53,371 bases of DNA from Lacticaseibacillus songhuajiangensis (lineage in GTDB: Bacteria; Bacillota; Bacilli; Lactobacillales; Lactobacillaceae): contig NZ_RHNR01000011.1 of NCBI RefSeq assembly GCF_003946025.1, positions 1 through 53,371 on the forward strand, written 5' to 3'. Position numbers and translations under genes: made by a program. Shown here piece after piece: positions 32,903 through 40,063 of the stretch; position 1 is the first letter of the stretch; the number at the start of each line of letters is the position of its first letter. A model generated the notes under the pieces. It did no database searches and was not told where the DNA came from. It worked only from the letters and a program-made list of their open reading frames with translations.

Positions 32903-34768
32903 ATGGCGATTAATCAACCAATGTTAAAAATGAATATGTGGTTCGCAAAGAATCCAGGTAAGGTTTCCGGTACGGTCGGCGGACTGATTGTGATCAGCTG
33001 GCTACTATCATTGCTGCACGCGGGGATGCCTGCCGAGGCTATTATGTACGCCGGCGGAATTGTCGGCACAGTGCAGGTTGCACTGCGCGCATGGTCGGCG
33101 CTGAAGGCCAAAACCATCAGTATTGAACTGCTGGTGACCATCGCCTGCTTGGGCGCCATGGGTATCGGTGAACCAGATGAAGCGGCCATTGTGACCTTCC
33201 TCTTCCTCTTTGGGAACGTTCTGGAAGCGCGGACACTGGCCAAGACCCGTTCGGCCGTTAAGGACCTGACCGACATGGCCCCTGAACAGGCCGATGTGGT
33301 GCAAGCTGATGGCAGTACCGTTGCCACCGACATCGACGACATCGACGAGGGTGACCACGTGCTGGTGCGCCCTGGTGGTCAGGTCCCCGTTGACGGAATT
33401 GTCACCAGCGGTACCGGGCGGACGCTTGAAGCCGTCATCACCGGTGAAGCAAAGCCTGTGACCAAGGAGGCCGGTGATAAGGTATTTGCTGGCACGATGC
33501 TGGATTCTGGCACACTAACCGTGGAAACGACTGCGGCCGGCGAGGATAGTACTTTTGGCCAGATTGTGGAGCTAGTTGAAGAGGCGCAGGATGCTCAGGC
33601 ACCCGTTGCCCGCTTCATCGACAAGTTTGCCACTTACTACACACCTGCAGTGCTCATTATTGCCATTATTGTGGGACTCGTCAGCCGCGACATTAGCCTG
33701 GCCATCACGATGCTGGTTCTGGGTTGCCCAGGGGCACTGGTTATCGGGGCACCAGTTGCCAACGTCGCCGGGATTGGCCGCGCGGCCGGCACCGGGATTC
33801 TATTCAAGGGTGGCGCGACGGTTGCCAGCCTAGCAGCTGCGGACACCCTGATGCTGGACAAGACCGGCACGATTACCACCGGCAAAATGCTGGTGCACAC
33901 GCACAAGAATTTTGCCGCGGACGAGAATGCGGCGCTCGGAATGCTCAGTGCGATTGAACGTGGATCCAACCACCCACTGGCCAATGCCATCGTGGCTTAC
34001 GCGACGCAAAAGGGTGTTAGTGAACCGGCTGCCCCAGACATGAGCACAATCAAGGGCCTTGGTCTGGCGAGCGCAGATGGCAAGTACTTGGTCGGCAACG
34101 ACCGCCTACTCGCTAAGTACGGTGTGACCATCAGTGCGGATGTTCAAGCTGCCATTGACGACGCACAAAATGCGGGTGATTCCGTGGTCATTCTGGCCAT
34201 TGATCAGCAGGTCGCGCTGGTAGTTGGTGTGAACGACGTGGTACGGCCGGGCGCAGCTGTTGGGCTAGCCGCGATGAAGAAGAACGGTATCAAGAAGATT
34301 GTGATGCTGACGGGTGACAACCGCGCCGCTGCGGAGCGGATTGCCAGTGAACTGCCTATCGATGAAGTGCGGGCGGAATTACTGCCTCAAGAAAAGCTCG
34401 ACATCGTGAATGCGGCGCAAAAGGCGGGCAGTAAGGTGGCCTTTGTCGGCGATGGCATCAACGATGCGCCGGCACTAGCGACAGCGGACGTTGGTATCGG
34501 CATGGGCGGCGGTACAGCCGTTGCGCTCGATACCGCGGATGTAGTGCTCGTGAAGGCGGATTTTGCCACGCTGAGTCGTGCTGTGGGGCTCGCTAAGGGG
34601 ACAACGCGCGTCACCACCCAGAACATTGTGATTGCGGTCGGGACAGTGGTCTTACTTCTCCTCGGCCTGCTGGTGGGTATTGTGCACATGGGTAGCGGGA
34701 TGTTTGTTCACGAAGCCTCAATCTTGTTGGTCATTGCCAACGCACTGCGGCTGCTCAATAAAAAATAG
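32903..34768 (+). CDS. P-type heavy-metal ATPase with atypical GCPG motif
   Basis: A 621-residue P1B-like ATPase without an N-terminal HMA domain. It has an actuator AVITGEAKPVTKE, TM6 GCPGALVIGAP (274-284) in place of the common CPC or SPC, DKTGT (D319), MLTGDNR, GDGINDAPAL and a final helix with HEASILLVIANALRLL. The GCPG and HE-x-S features set it apart from standard Cu and Zn/Cd pumps, so the metal is uncertain (Fe, Co, Zn or Cu). ATG 32903 follows AGGGGG at eight-base spacing; an upstream extension overlaps the promoter box and is rejected. It is followed by an HMA chaperone and both carry the same operator. Confidence 0.87.
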   Translation: MAINQPMLKMNMWFAKNPGKVSGTVGGLIVISWLLSLLHAGMPAEAIMYAGGIVGTVQVALRAWSALKAKTISIELLVTIACLGAMGIGEPDEAAIVTFLFLFGNVLEARTLAKTRSAVKDLTDMAPEQADVVQADGSTVATDIDDIDEGDHVLVRPGGQVPVDGIVTSGTGRTLEAVITGEAKPVTKEAGDKVFAGTMLDSGTLTVETTAAGEDSTFGQIVELVEEAQDAQAPVARFIDKFATYYTPAVLIIAIIVGLVSRDISLAITMLVLGCPGALVIGAPVANVAGIGRAAGTGILFKGGATVASLAAADTLMLDKTGTITTGKMLVHTHKNFAADENAALGMLSAIERGSNHPLANAIVAYATQKGVSEPAAPDMSTIKGLGLASADGKYLVGNDRLLAKYGVTISADVQAAIDDAQNAGDSVVILAIDQQVALVVGVNDVVRPGAAVGLAAMKKNGIKKIVMLTGDNRAAAERIASELPIDEVRAELLPQEKLDIVNAAQKAGSKVAFVGDGINDAPALATADVGIGMGGGTAVALDTADVVLVKADFATLSRAVGLAKGTTRVTTQNIVIAVGTVVLLLLGLLVGIVHMGSGMFVHEASILLVIANALRLLNKK

Positions 34769-34772
34769 TGAC

Positions 34773-34817
34773 TTGACGCAGGTCAATTACGAACTGTGCT
34801 GACGCCGTTAGTATAGA
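34773..34817 (+). promoter_or_regulatory. Crp/Fnr-type box and promoter of the HMA chaperone
   Basis: TTGACGCAGGTCAA (34773-34786) has the same TTGAC-N4-GTCAA form as the ATPase box. TATAGA at 34812-34817 fits a -10 with no good -35, placing the box centre about 44 bases before the start. It begins five bases after the ATPase stop. Confidence 0.55.
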
Positions 34818-34849
34818 AGCATAGAGAAAAGGAACTGGAGGAATTCATT

Positions 34850-35074
34850 ATGAAACTCGCAATTATGAAACTCGACGGTATGACCTGCCCATCTTGCATG
34901 CAGAAGATTGAACACGCGGTCGGCGGCCAAAATGGTGTGCAGGACGTGAAGGTACTGTTCAACGCGGCCAAGCTCAAGGCCCACTTTGATCCTGAAGCAA
35001 CCGACGCCGACAAGCTTGCCAGTGTGGTTCAGGAACTCGGGTACACAGTGGAGAGCATTAAGGTGAAGGACTAG
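34850..35074 (+). CDS. HMA-domain metal chaperone (CopZ-like)
   Basis: A 74-residue ferredoxin-fold heavy-metal-associated domain with GMTCPSC (10-16), whose two cysteines bind a soft metal such as Cu(I). The SVVQELGYTV ending is typical. It would hand metal to a membrane ATPase, here probably the GCPG pump just upstream. ATG has CTGGAGG nine bases before it. Its own promoter with the TTGAC-N4-GTCAA box suggests coordinated but separately adjustable expression. Confidence 0.9.
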   Translation: MKLAIMKLDGMTCPSCMQKIEHAVGGQNGVQDVKVLFNAAKLKAHFDPEATDADKLASVVQELGYTVESIKVKD

Positions 35075-35088
35075 CCTAGGCTGCGGAG

Positions 35089-35185
35089 CGGGGCGGTTTG
35101 AGCCCGACAGCTAAGGCGGTGGTGGAATAAATCCCGATTTTAGGATTTATTCCGCCACTGTCTTAGATGCGAGGGCTCTGCCCCG
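35089..35185 (-). repeat. Family B hairpin element B3
   Basis: Outer CGGGGC / GCCCCG, then GAGCCC / GGGCTC, CTAAG-CGGTGG stems and apex AAATCC-CGATTTTA-GGATTT, which is the exact reverse complement of the B1 apex. The element is therefore inverted relative to B1 and B2. It is flanked by GGCTGCGGAGCG and GAGCGCAACTAGAAAGGCTGCGG, the reversed form of the B1-B2 linker. Confidence 0.8.
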
Positions 35186-35212
35186 CGGAGCGCAACTAGA
35201 AAGGCTGCGGAC

Positions 35213-35307
35213 GTGGGCGCTTAGGCCCGGTCATATAAGGCGCTTGAAGTATAAATTTCGAACTTGGATTTATGCTTCAAGTGACTTATATGACCGGGCC
35301 TGCCCAC
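35213..35307 (-). repeat. Family B hairpin element B4
   Basis: Outer GTGGGC / GCCCAC, GGCCCGGTCATATAAG / CTTATATGACCGGGCC (perfect), a GCTTGAAG / CTTCAAG stem and an AT-rich apex in the minus orientation. It is tandem with B3, and is followed by TAGCGCGACTACG. Confidence 0.8.
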
Positions 35308-35360
35308 GGTAGCGCGACTACGTACTAAAGTCAGTGCTCAAAAACGAACCGCTCCAAAAA

Positions 35361-35452
35361 GTTATCCCCAGTGGATAACTCGACAAGCACGAGTAATATT
35401 AAAAAAATTATCCACAAATGCTTAGTGTTACCCCCAATTAAGCGGGGATAAG
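35361..35452. promoter_or_regulatory. Cluster of DnaA-box-like sites upstream of dps
   Basis: TTATCCACA (35408-35416) is a perfect consensus DnaA box. TTATCCCCA (35362-35370) and, on the minus strand, TTATCCACT (35370-35378) differ by one base and together form the near-palindrome GTTATCCCCAGTGGATAAC. CTTATCCCC on the minus strand (35444-35452) is a weaker match. An A/T-rich run separates them. No dnaA, dnaN or parAB gene is nearby. The rest of the 432-base gap holds B3, B4 and the dps promoter region. Confidence 0.5.
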
Positions 35453-35506
35453 CACAGCGTATGGGGATTAACGATAAACTTTTACACAACTAAGGAGACA
35501 GAAAGC

Positions 35507-36064
35507 ATGGAATTCACAGAAGCAATCAAGGCACAATACGCCGCAGAACAGAAGCAGTCTGACCACGATCACCACAACCCGACGGCCGGCGCGATGACGA
35601 ATCACATCGTGTCTAACCACGTGGTCCTCACCAACCGTCTGCGGCAGTTGCGCTGGTTCGTGAAGGGTGCAAATGCTAGCCAATTGGCAGCTGATTTCCA
35701 GCAGACGGCAACTGAAAACAGCACTTGGATTGACCGCTTAGGTGATGACTTGCTGGATGAAAACGAGATTCCGGCTAACATCAGCGCGGAGTACGGTGCT
35801 TGGTCCATGTTGGAAGAAAACGGCGAAATTAAGTACCTGTCCGCTGCTGAAATGGTGGACATCTTGGTGCACGACTTCAACACTGACAACCTGTTCATTA
35901 CCCGTGCAATCGCCCTGGCACAGAAGGAAGACCGGCCAGCACTGGCGGCTGAACTTGTGAGTCTCCTTGGTTGGAACAACCGGCAAATTCGGCAGTACCA
36001 GGCAATTCTGGGCCACAATGCGCGTTTTGGTCTGGATGAAGAGGACGATGACGACGAAGATTAG
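35507..36064 (+). CDS. Dps/ferritin-like protein with altered ferroxidase site
   Basis: A 185-residue Dps-family four-helix protein (TNHIVSNHVVLTNRLRQLRWFVKG ... helix 2 with WIDRLGDDLLD ... C-terminal helix LLGWNNRQIRQYQAILG). The helix-A histidine usually found just before the tryptophan (LHxxxW) is arginine here (LRQLRW), and the second histidine (LHxxF/M) is alanine, so the intersubunit ferroxidase centre appears lost. The N-terminus has a His-rich SDHDHH patch and the C-terminus an acidic EEDDDDED tail. It may bind metal or DNA without iron oxidation. AAGGAG precedes the ATG. It lies between metal genes and the Crp/Fnr regulator. Confidence 0.78.
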   Translation: MEFTEAIKAQYAAEQKQSDHDHHNPTAGAMTNHIVSNHVVLTNRLRQLRWFVKGANASQLAADFQQTATENSTWIDRLGDDLLDENEIPANISAEYGAWSMLEENGEIKYLSAAEMVDILVHDFNTDNLFITRAIALAQKEDRPALAAELVSLLGWNNRQIRQYQAILGHNARFGLDEEDDDDED

Positions 36065-36185
36065 GCTGCGGAGCGCAACTCCGCTGACGCCAGCGCACTA
36101 CCCCCAAAGTGCCGACCCCAATGGTCGGCATTTTGGCGCACAAGCATTATAATGTGATTAACAGACCGAAGAAGGAGGCGCCCAA

Positions 36186-36872
36186 ATGGATTTACACGAA
36201 GCAGAGGAATGTGTGCGCTTAGTCCCCATTTTTGAAAACCTACCAGACGCTGCAGTCACGCAGGTTGCCGGGCTAGTGCGCGATCACAGTTTCAGCGCGG
36301 GCGAGTATCTGTTTGCCGCTGGCGATGATGCAACAACGCTGTTCATCATTGCCAACGGCCAGGTGAAGGTTACACAGGATACGCTGAGTGGTCGCGAACA
36401 GATGCTGCGCCTCCTGACCGCAGGTGACTTCGATGGTGAAGCGGTGCTCTTTACACAGGGTGAGTACAACACTACCGGTTTGGCGCTCACGGACGTGCAG
36501 GCCTGCACCATTACGCGGGCCGACTTCCAAGCCTTGCTCCAGGCAACACCGGAATTGGCACTGAACGTTTTGAACGCGCTTGGCCAGCGTGTTGTGCAGC
36601 TAGAAGCGCAGGCTACTGCCGCCAGCACTAGCAGTGTTGGTGAACGACTGGCCAGCTATCTGGTAGAAACGGCTGCAACATTAGGCAGTGACAGTTATGA
36701 GCTGCCGCTGCGCAAGAAGGATTTGGCAGCCTACCTAGGTACTAGTCCCGAAACTGTCAGTCGGCGCCTGCGCAGCTTTGAAGATGGTGGTTACATCAAG
36801 CAAAGCGGTCGTAGCCACATTGCGTTAATTGATGGCGATGGCCTGCTGCTGGCAGCAAGTGAAACGAATTAA
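36186..36872 (+). CDS. Crp/Fnr-family regulator, FLP-like with two cysteines
   Basis: A 228-residue regulator: cyclic-nucleotide-binding-like beta barrel (about 15-125), dimer helix (about 125-150) and a C-terminal winged helix with recognition helix TSPETVSRRLRSFE. The E-x-x-S-R pattern is that of FNR, which reads TTGA half-sites. It has exactly two cysteines, C9 and C107, close to the positions of the pair described for the FLP protein of Lactobacillus casei, where they form a reversible disulfide. There is no FNR-type Fe-S cluster motif. It probably acts on the TTGA-N6-TCAA boxes at 13235, 32831 and 34773. GAAGGAGG precedes the ATG. A short remnant of the family B flank (GGCTGCGGAGCGCAACT) lies at 36064-36082. 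Confidence 0.88.
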   Translation: MDLHEAEECVRLVPIFENLPDAAVTQVAGLVRDHSFSAGEYLFAAGDDATTLFIIANGQVKVTQDTLSGREQMLRLLTAGDFDGEAVLFTQGEYNTTGLALTDVQACTITRADFQALLQATPELALNVLNALGQRVVQLEAQATAASTSSVGERLASYLVETAATLGSDSYELPLRKKDLAAYLGTSPETVSRRLRSFEDGGYIKQSGRSHIALIDGDGLLLAASETN

Positions 36873-36877
36873 GTTGC

Positions 36878-36933
36878 AACAAAAACGCGCCCCGCTAAAT
36901 TCGTTTGGAATTTAGCGGGGCGCGTTTTTGTTG
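36878..36933. terminator. Strong terminator after the Crp/Fnr gene
   Basis: The near-perfect stem CAACAAAAACGCGCCCCGC / GCGGGGCGCGTTTTTGTTG with AAATT/AATTT in the upper stem; bidirectional. Confidence 0.92.
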
Positions 36934-36993
36934 GGTGAATGGTTTTTGCCATGCACCCCCGTCAAGACTGCGGGATGTTACTCTCTTTTAGTC

Positions 36994-37326
36994 CTATGAG
37001 TGGCTTTCTAGAAAACTGGAAAGCCGATTCTTGTCATGTACCGATAGTGTGCCAATAACTTTGTAGTGTGGAAGCTTCGACGCGTCTACAATCGTATTGG
37101 TGTTAATCCAAGACGGTTTGGTTAGATTTGCGAATTGCCAGTCCATAATTTCAAAGTATTTGGCCCGAATTCGGTCTGATTTGGACCGATATTTGCTAGT
37201 TATCTTGTACACACGGCTGTGTGGTGCCGAGGTCAGTCCGCTAATCAGAAGTATTGGACGTCGTTTTCCAACGCCTCCTTCTACGAATTCAACGTAAGCC
37301 CAGGCGACTTTGTTAGTAACTGTCAT
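36994..37326 (-). CDS. PemK/MazF-like toxin
   Basis: A protein of about 110 residues with the N-terminal strand VAWAYVEFVEGGVGKRRPILLIS, matching the conserved W-V ... RRPxLxIS core of the MazF/PemK/Kid fold. The remaining residues (YFEIMDWQFANLTKPSWINTNTI) fit the family's later strands. Such toxins cleave mRNA at short motifs. ATG 37326 lies inside the antitoxin end (14-base overlap), which implies coupling and antitoxin-first order. A GTG 12 bases earlier is possible. This locus is AT-richer than its neighbours, suggesting acquisition. Confidence 0.75.
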   Translation of the reverse strand: MTVTNKVAWAYVEFVEGGVGKRRPILLISGLTSAPHSRVYKITSKYRSKSDRIRAKYFEIMDWQFANLTKPSWINTNTIVDASKLPHYKVIGTLSVHDKNRLSSFLESHS

Positions 37327-37597
37327 CGTCGTCACCAAACAAATAATCTTGAATTTCCTTTGGATCTGTCAACACAGGGGTCTTTGAATTTTCTACGGCA
37401 TGGGCCAAGCGAATGTCTGCCAGTTCGTCTTCTGTGAGTTCCAGCGCAAACGGAATCTTTCCTTCTGCTGCAATTCTCTTGAACATCGCGTTAATGATTG
37501 ATGAAGTGCTAATTCCTAGAGATGAAAGCACTTGTTTCGCTCGTTCTTCTGAGTCACGGTCGACATTTGCTTGAATCTTCTTCTTAGTAGCATCCAT
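37313..37597 (-). CDS. RelB/DinJ-type antitoxin
   Basis: A 94-residue antitoxin with an N-terminal ribbon-helix-helix (KKKIQANVDRDSEERAKQVLSSLGISTSSIINAMFKRI), typical of RelB/DinJ, and an acidic toxin-neutralising C-terminus ending DDDDSY. The N-terminal domain should bind its own promoter. ATG 37597 has AAAGGAAG upstream. It is followed by an overlapping PemK/MazF-like toxin, a mix-and-match pairing rather than the classical RelE or YafQ partner. Confidence 0.82.
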   Translation of the reverse strand: MDATKKKIQANVDRDSEERAKQVLSSLGISTSSIINAMFKRIAAEGKIPFALELTEDELADIRLAHAVENSKTPVLTDPKEIQDYLFGDDDDSY

Positions 37598-37730
37598 AAT
37601 CAACACTTCCTTTACCTCCAACACTACTCCGAACATAATCCACTTTCAATCTCATGGACATGTTATCTGCCATCACTTGTAGTGCAAACGGCTAAGTGAA
37701 GGTGACGCAAGACACATTATGTGACCGTGA

Positions 37731-37779
37731 AAAAAAGCACCCGCAAAATTCACTCGAAATTTTGCGGGTGCGCGTTTAT
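37731..37779. terminator. Terminator for the DUF2975 gene
   Basis: AAAAAGCACCCGCAAAATT / AATTTTGCGGGTGCGCGTTT lies 20 bases beyond the minus-strand stop. Confidence 0.85.
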
Positions 37780-37798
37780 TTGTGGATAAGTCCGGGAC

Positions 37799-38266
37799 TT
37801 ACTTGGTCGCGTTAATTTTGGTGAGTGCTTTTGTCCACAAGTAGTGCACAATGTCCAAAGTGACGGCGACCGTGAGGGGCAACATGCCGGCAAAGAAGAC
37901 GGCGATAATCATACCTGGCGCATCTTCAAATTGCGCCGTCACGTAAATCTGCGGCAACATGATGAAGAATTCGATTGCGATACCGTAAATGCTCAGCGTG
38001 ACGTCGTGCAGTTGATCGAGCGCTTTGCTGGTGAAAGCCTGCTCCCGGTCAATAGTGTTCAGAAGTATCCAGGCGAACCACCCAGCTGTCAGGATGCAGA
38101 TGAAGCACAGGTACATCCCCACACCGGCGATATAGGCGGTGTAGGGATTACCATAGATTGCCACCAGTCGTGGCGGTATGCGCCAGAGTGCAAAGATACC
38201 TAGTGCTAAATCAAACAAACTAATTGCAACAATAAAAAAACGCAAGAATAGTGTGCGGATGCGCAT
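37799..38266 (-). CDS. DUF2975 family membrane protein
   Basis: A 155-residue protein with four predicted helices (about 8-28, 43-65, 90-110, 120-142) and the FTSKALDQLHDVTLSIYGIAIEFF segment typical of DUF2975. ATG 38266 is preferred, eight bases after AAGGAG; an upstream GTG lies too close to the binding site. DUF2975 proteins are often next to a small XRE regulator; none is adjacent here. The function is unknown. Confidence 0.75.
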   Translation of the reverse strand: MRIRTLFLRFFIVAISLFDLALGIFALWRIPPRLVAIYGNPYTAYIAGVGMYLCFICILTAGWFAWILLNTIDREQAFTSKALDQLHDVTLSIYGIAIEFFIMLPQIYVTAQFEDAPGMIIAVFFAGMLPLTVAVTLDIVHYLWTKALTKINATK

Positions 38267-38348
38267 CCCAATCACTCCTTCTCTATGCTCTCAATGTACC
38301 ACGCGCGGGCAAAAGAGAGTGCTAAGAAGTACTTAAGTCGCCGCAAGT

Positions 38349-38405
38349 AAAAAGACATCCGCAACGTGATTTAGTCTGAACTAAATTCGTTTGGGGATGT
38401 CTTTT
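38349..38405 (-). terminator. Terminator after the secreted nuclease gene
   Basis: AAAAAGACATCC / GGGGATGTCTTTT enclose a nested ATTTAGT/ACTAAAT stem; it lies 21 bases past the nuclease stop. Confidence 0.8.
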
Positions 38406-38425
38406 GATTAAGCACCTTGTTTGTT

Positions 38426-39409
38426 TTAGCCCACCTTGCACTGGCGTAGGTGACGGGCTTTGGCCTGCTTCAGCGTAATCTTGTAGACGGTGCGGCTGCG
38501 GCGCAGGGTGCGGCAACCACGGCTGAGGTGGTAAACCTTTCCGTTAGGCACGATGTAAACCGCGCGGTTGTTACCGACGGCGGCCTTCTTGACGACCTTC
38601 TTCTTGGTCACCTTTTTAGCGGGGGCCTTCTTCTTGACGGTCTTCTTGGCAGGGGCCTTCTTGACGGTTTTTTTCACGACCTTCTTAGCCGGCTTTGCCA
38701 TAGCGGCCTTACTGACGACGCTGGTACCATTGGCGTAGTTGAGCGTCACACCCTTTTGCACGTTGAAAATGTAAACGTTGAAACGGATGGCATTGCTGCC
38801 AACACTCTGGGCCATCATGTGCACCCCGCGGGCGAGCAGTTCTTTACCGCGGAAGACAGGCTCAACGCGGTAACGCACGTAGGAGTACTTGTGCGCCTTC
38901 AGGAAAGCGGCGACCTGGTTTTCGTAGTGCTCCATGGATGGTGCGTTCAAAGAAGCAGTCCCGGTCATCAGGTTCTTCCAGTTGTTGTTTTGACCGGTCA
39001 GCTGGTAACCGATGAGGTGGCTGCGGTTGTACAAGTAGCCGGTACCAATCTTCTTGTTGTGCCAGCCAGTTGGTGTCACGGTCAGTTCCTGGCGCTTGGC
39101 GCTAGGCATGAGGCGCTTGTTTAAGAGCGCGTTGGCACCCGTGACGCGGTTGTAGCGGTCTAAGTTACCGTATTTCTGCCAGGCACCTTTGCTGGTGGAC
39201 AGGTCAGCTTTGCTGAAGGTTGTCTTGTTGCCGCTAACGGTGACAACTTGCTTGCCCTTGTAGTTCTGGGCGGCAAACCAGGCGTAAGTCCCAGTCTTGG
39301 CTGCGGCCTGTGCGTTTTGCTGGGCCGGCTGACCAAAGGCCATGCCGACGGTTGCAGCAAACAAGGCAATGAGCCCAGTTAGCCGCGCGCGATGCGTTGC
39401 TTTATTCAT
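38426..39409 (-). CDS. Secreted DNA/RNA non-specific endonuclease with histone-like tail
   Basis: A 327-residue exported nuclease. Residues 1-37 are a signal peptide (cleavage near AQAAA). The beta-beta-alpha-metal nuclease domain (about 45-225) has the catalytic histidine in YLYNRSHLIGYQLTG (H131) and the Asn-rich metal region NNNWKNLMTGTASLN, as in streptococcal EndA/Sda-type DNases. Residues 228-275 are almost only Lys, Ala, Pro, Val and Thr (KKAPAKKTVKKKAPAKKVTK), like histone H1 tails. The last 44 residues (VYIVPNGKVYHLSRGCRTLRR ... ITLKQAKARHLRQCKVG) form a small two-cysteine module often found at nuclease C-termini. ATG has TTGGAGG upstream. Confidence 0.87.
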   Translation of the reverse strand: MNKATHRARLTGLIALFAATVGMAFGQPAQQNAQAAAKTGTYAWFAAQNYKGKQVVTVSGNKTTFSKADLSTSKGAWQKYGNLDRYNRVTGANALLNKRLMPSAKRQELTVTPTGWHNKKIGTGYLYNRSHLIGYQLTGQNNNWKNLMTGTASLNAPSMEHYENQVAAFLKAHKYSYVRYRVEPVFRGKELLARGVHMMAQSVGSNAIRFNVYIFNVQKGVTLNYANGTSVVSKAAMAKPAKKVVKKTVKKAPAKKTVKKKAPAKKVTKKKVVKKAAVGNNRAVYIVPNGKVYHLSRGCRTLRRSRTVYKITLKQAKARHLRQCKVG

Positions 39410-39740
39410 TTTTACCCTCCAATAGGTTCACGGAACCCAACTGCGTGTGTCTACAAAAGTCATGCGAGCACGCGCCCCGTCCGCGTTTTTCCGTCTCTAA
39501 TCGTGCGACAATTCACGAGTAATTTCAACAGAAATTGGATGAGTTTTTGCGAAAAGATTGCGGAGGATGAACCTTGCTGCAACGGGGATTGTTGCGTAAA
39601 TGCAGGCACTGGGCAATGGCCCTTTAGCTGGTGGGAATGGTTACGTGGTGCAGGAATTGAAATTACAAAATACAAACTGTCACGAATTGCGAGAGTGGGC
39701 GCGGAGCAGTCACATCTGGGTCGGCAAGCGCGCAACTGCA
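39410..39740. other. Intergenic DNA without recognised gene
   Basis: About 330 bases between the nuclease start and the family B copies. The first part must hold the nuclease promoter. A plus-strand open frame (39392-39757) is cysteine-rich, lacks a ribosome binding site and runs into repeat sequence, so I do not call it. Confidence 0.4.
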
Positions 39741-39750
39741 CAGTCGCGCT

Positions 39751-39806
39751 CCCGTGAGCTGCCCCTCAACATGTAAACGTGGCAAACCGCTCACGTTCGC
39801 GGCCTT
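39751..39806 (+). repeat. Degenerate family B element B5
   Basis: It keeps AGTCGCGCTC, GAGCTGCCCCTCAACATGTAAACGTG and the partner CACGTTCGCGGCC, but the apical constant region is missing. It is probably a deleted copy tandem with B6. Confidence 0.45.
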
Positions 39807-39828
39807 CGTAGTCGCGCTCACCGGAGCT

Positions 39829-39906
39829 GGTCCTCAACGTGTAAGACACCCAAGGCGTAAATCCTAAGCCCGGGGTTTACACCTCGGGTATCTTACGCGA
39901 CCGGAC
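39829..39906 (+). repeat. Family B hairpin element B6
   Basis: GGTCCTCAACGTGTAAGA / TCTTACGCGACCGGACC outer stem, ACCCAAGGCGTAAATCC / GGGGTTTACACCTCGGGT inner stem and apex loop TAAGCC. GTAGTCGCGCTCACC precedes it, and GTGCGACTGG...GCAGCCTT follows it. Confidence 0.78.
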
Positions 39907-40063
39907 CTCTTCGATGTCCGTCTTACTAGGTGCTAAAGCACCAAGTGCGACTGGCACCCCGCTCCGATTCGCAGCCTTCACACTTTTATCGCATTTTCGC
40001 ACCGAGTATGACACATTCAGTGACTATGCTAAAGCCAACAATAATTCCTTGGGGGACAATAAT

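Noticed and set aside
35361..35452. Chromosomal origin of replication
   Set aside because: Only three good DnaA boxes, no AT-rich unwinding tract of note, and no dnaA/dnaN neighbours.
39392..39757. A 121-codon plus-strand frame with cysteines (CCNGDCC)
   Set aside because: No ribosome binding site, starts inside the nuclease gene on the other strand, and ends in family B sequence.
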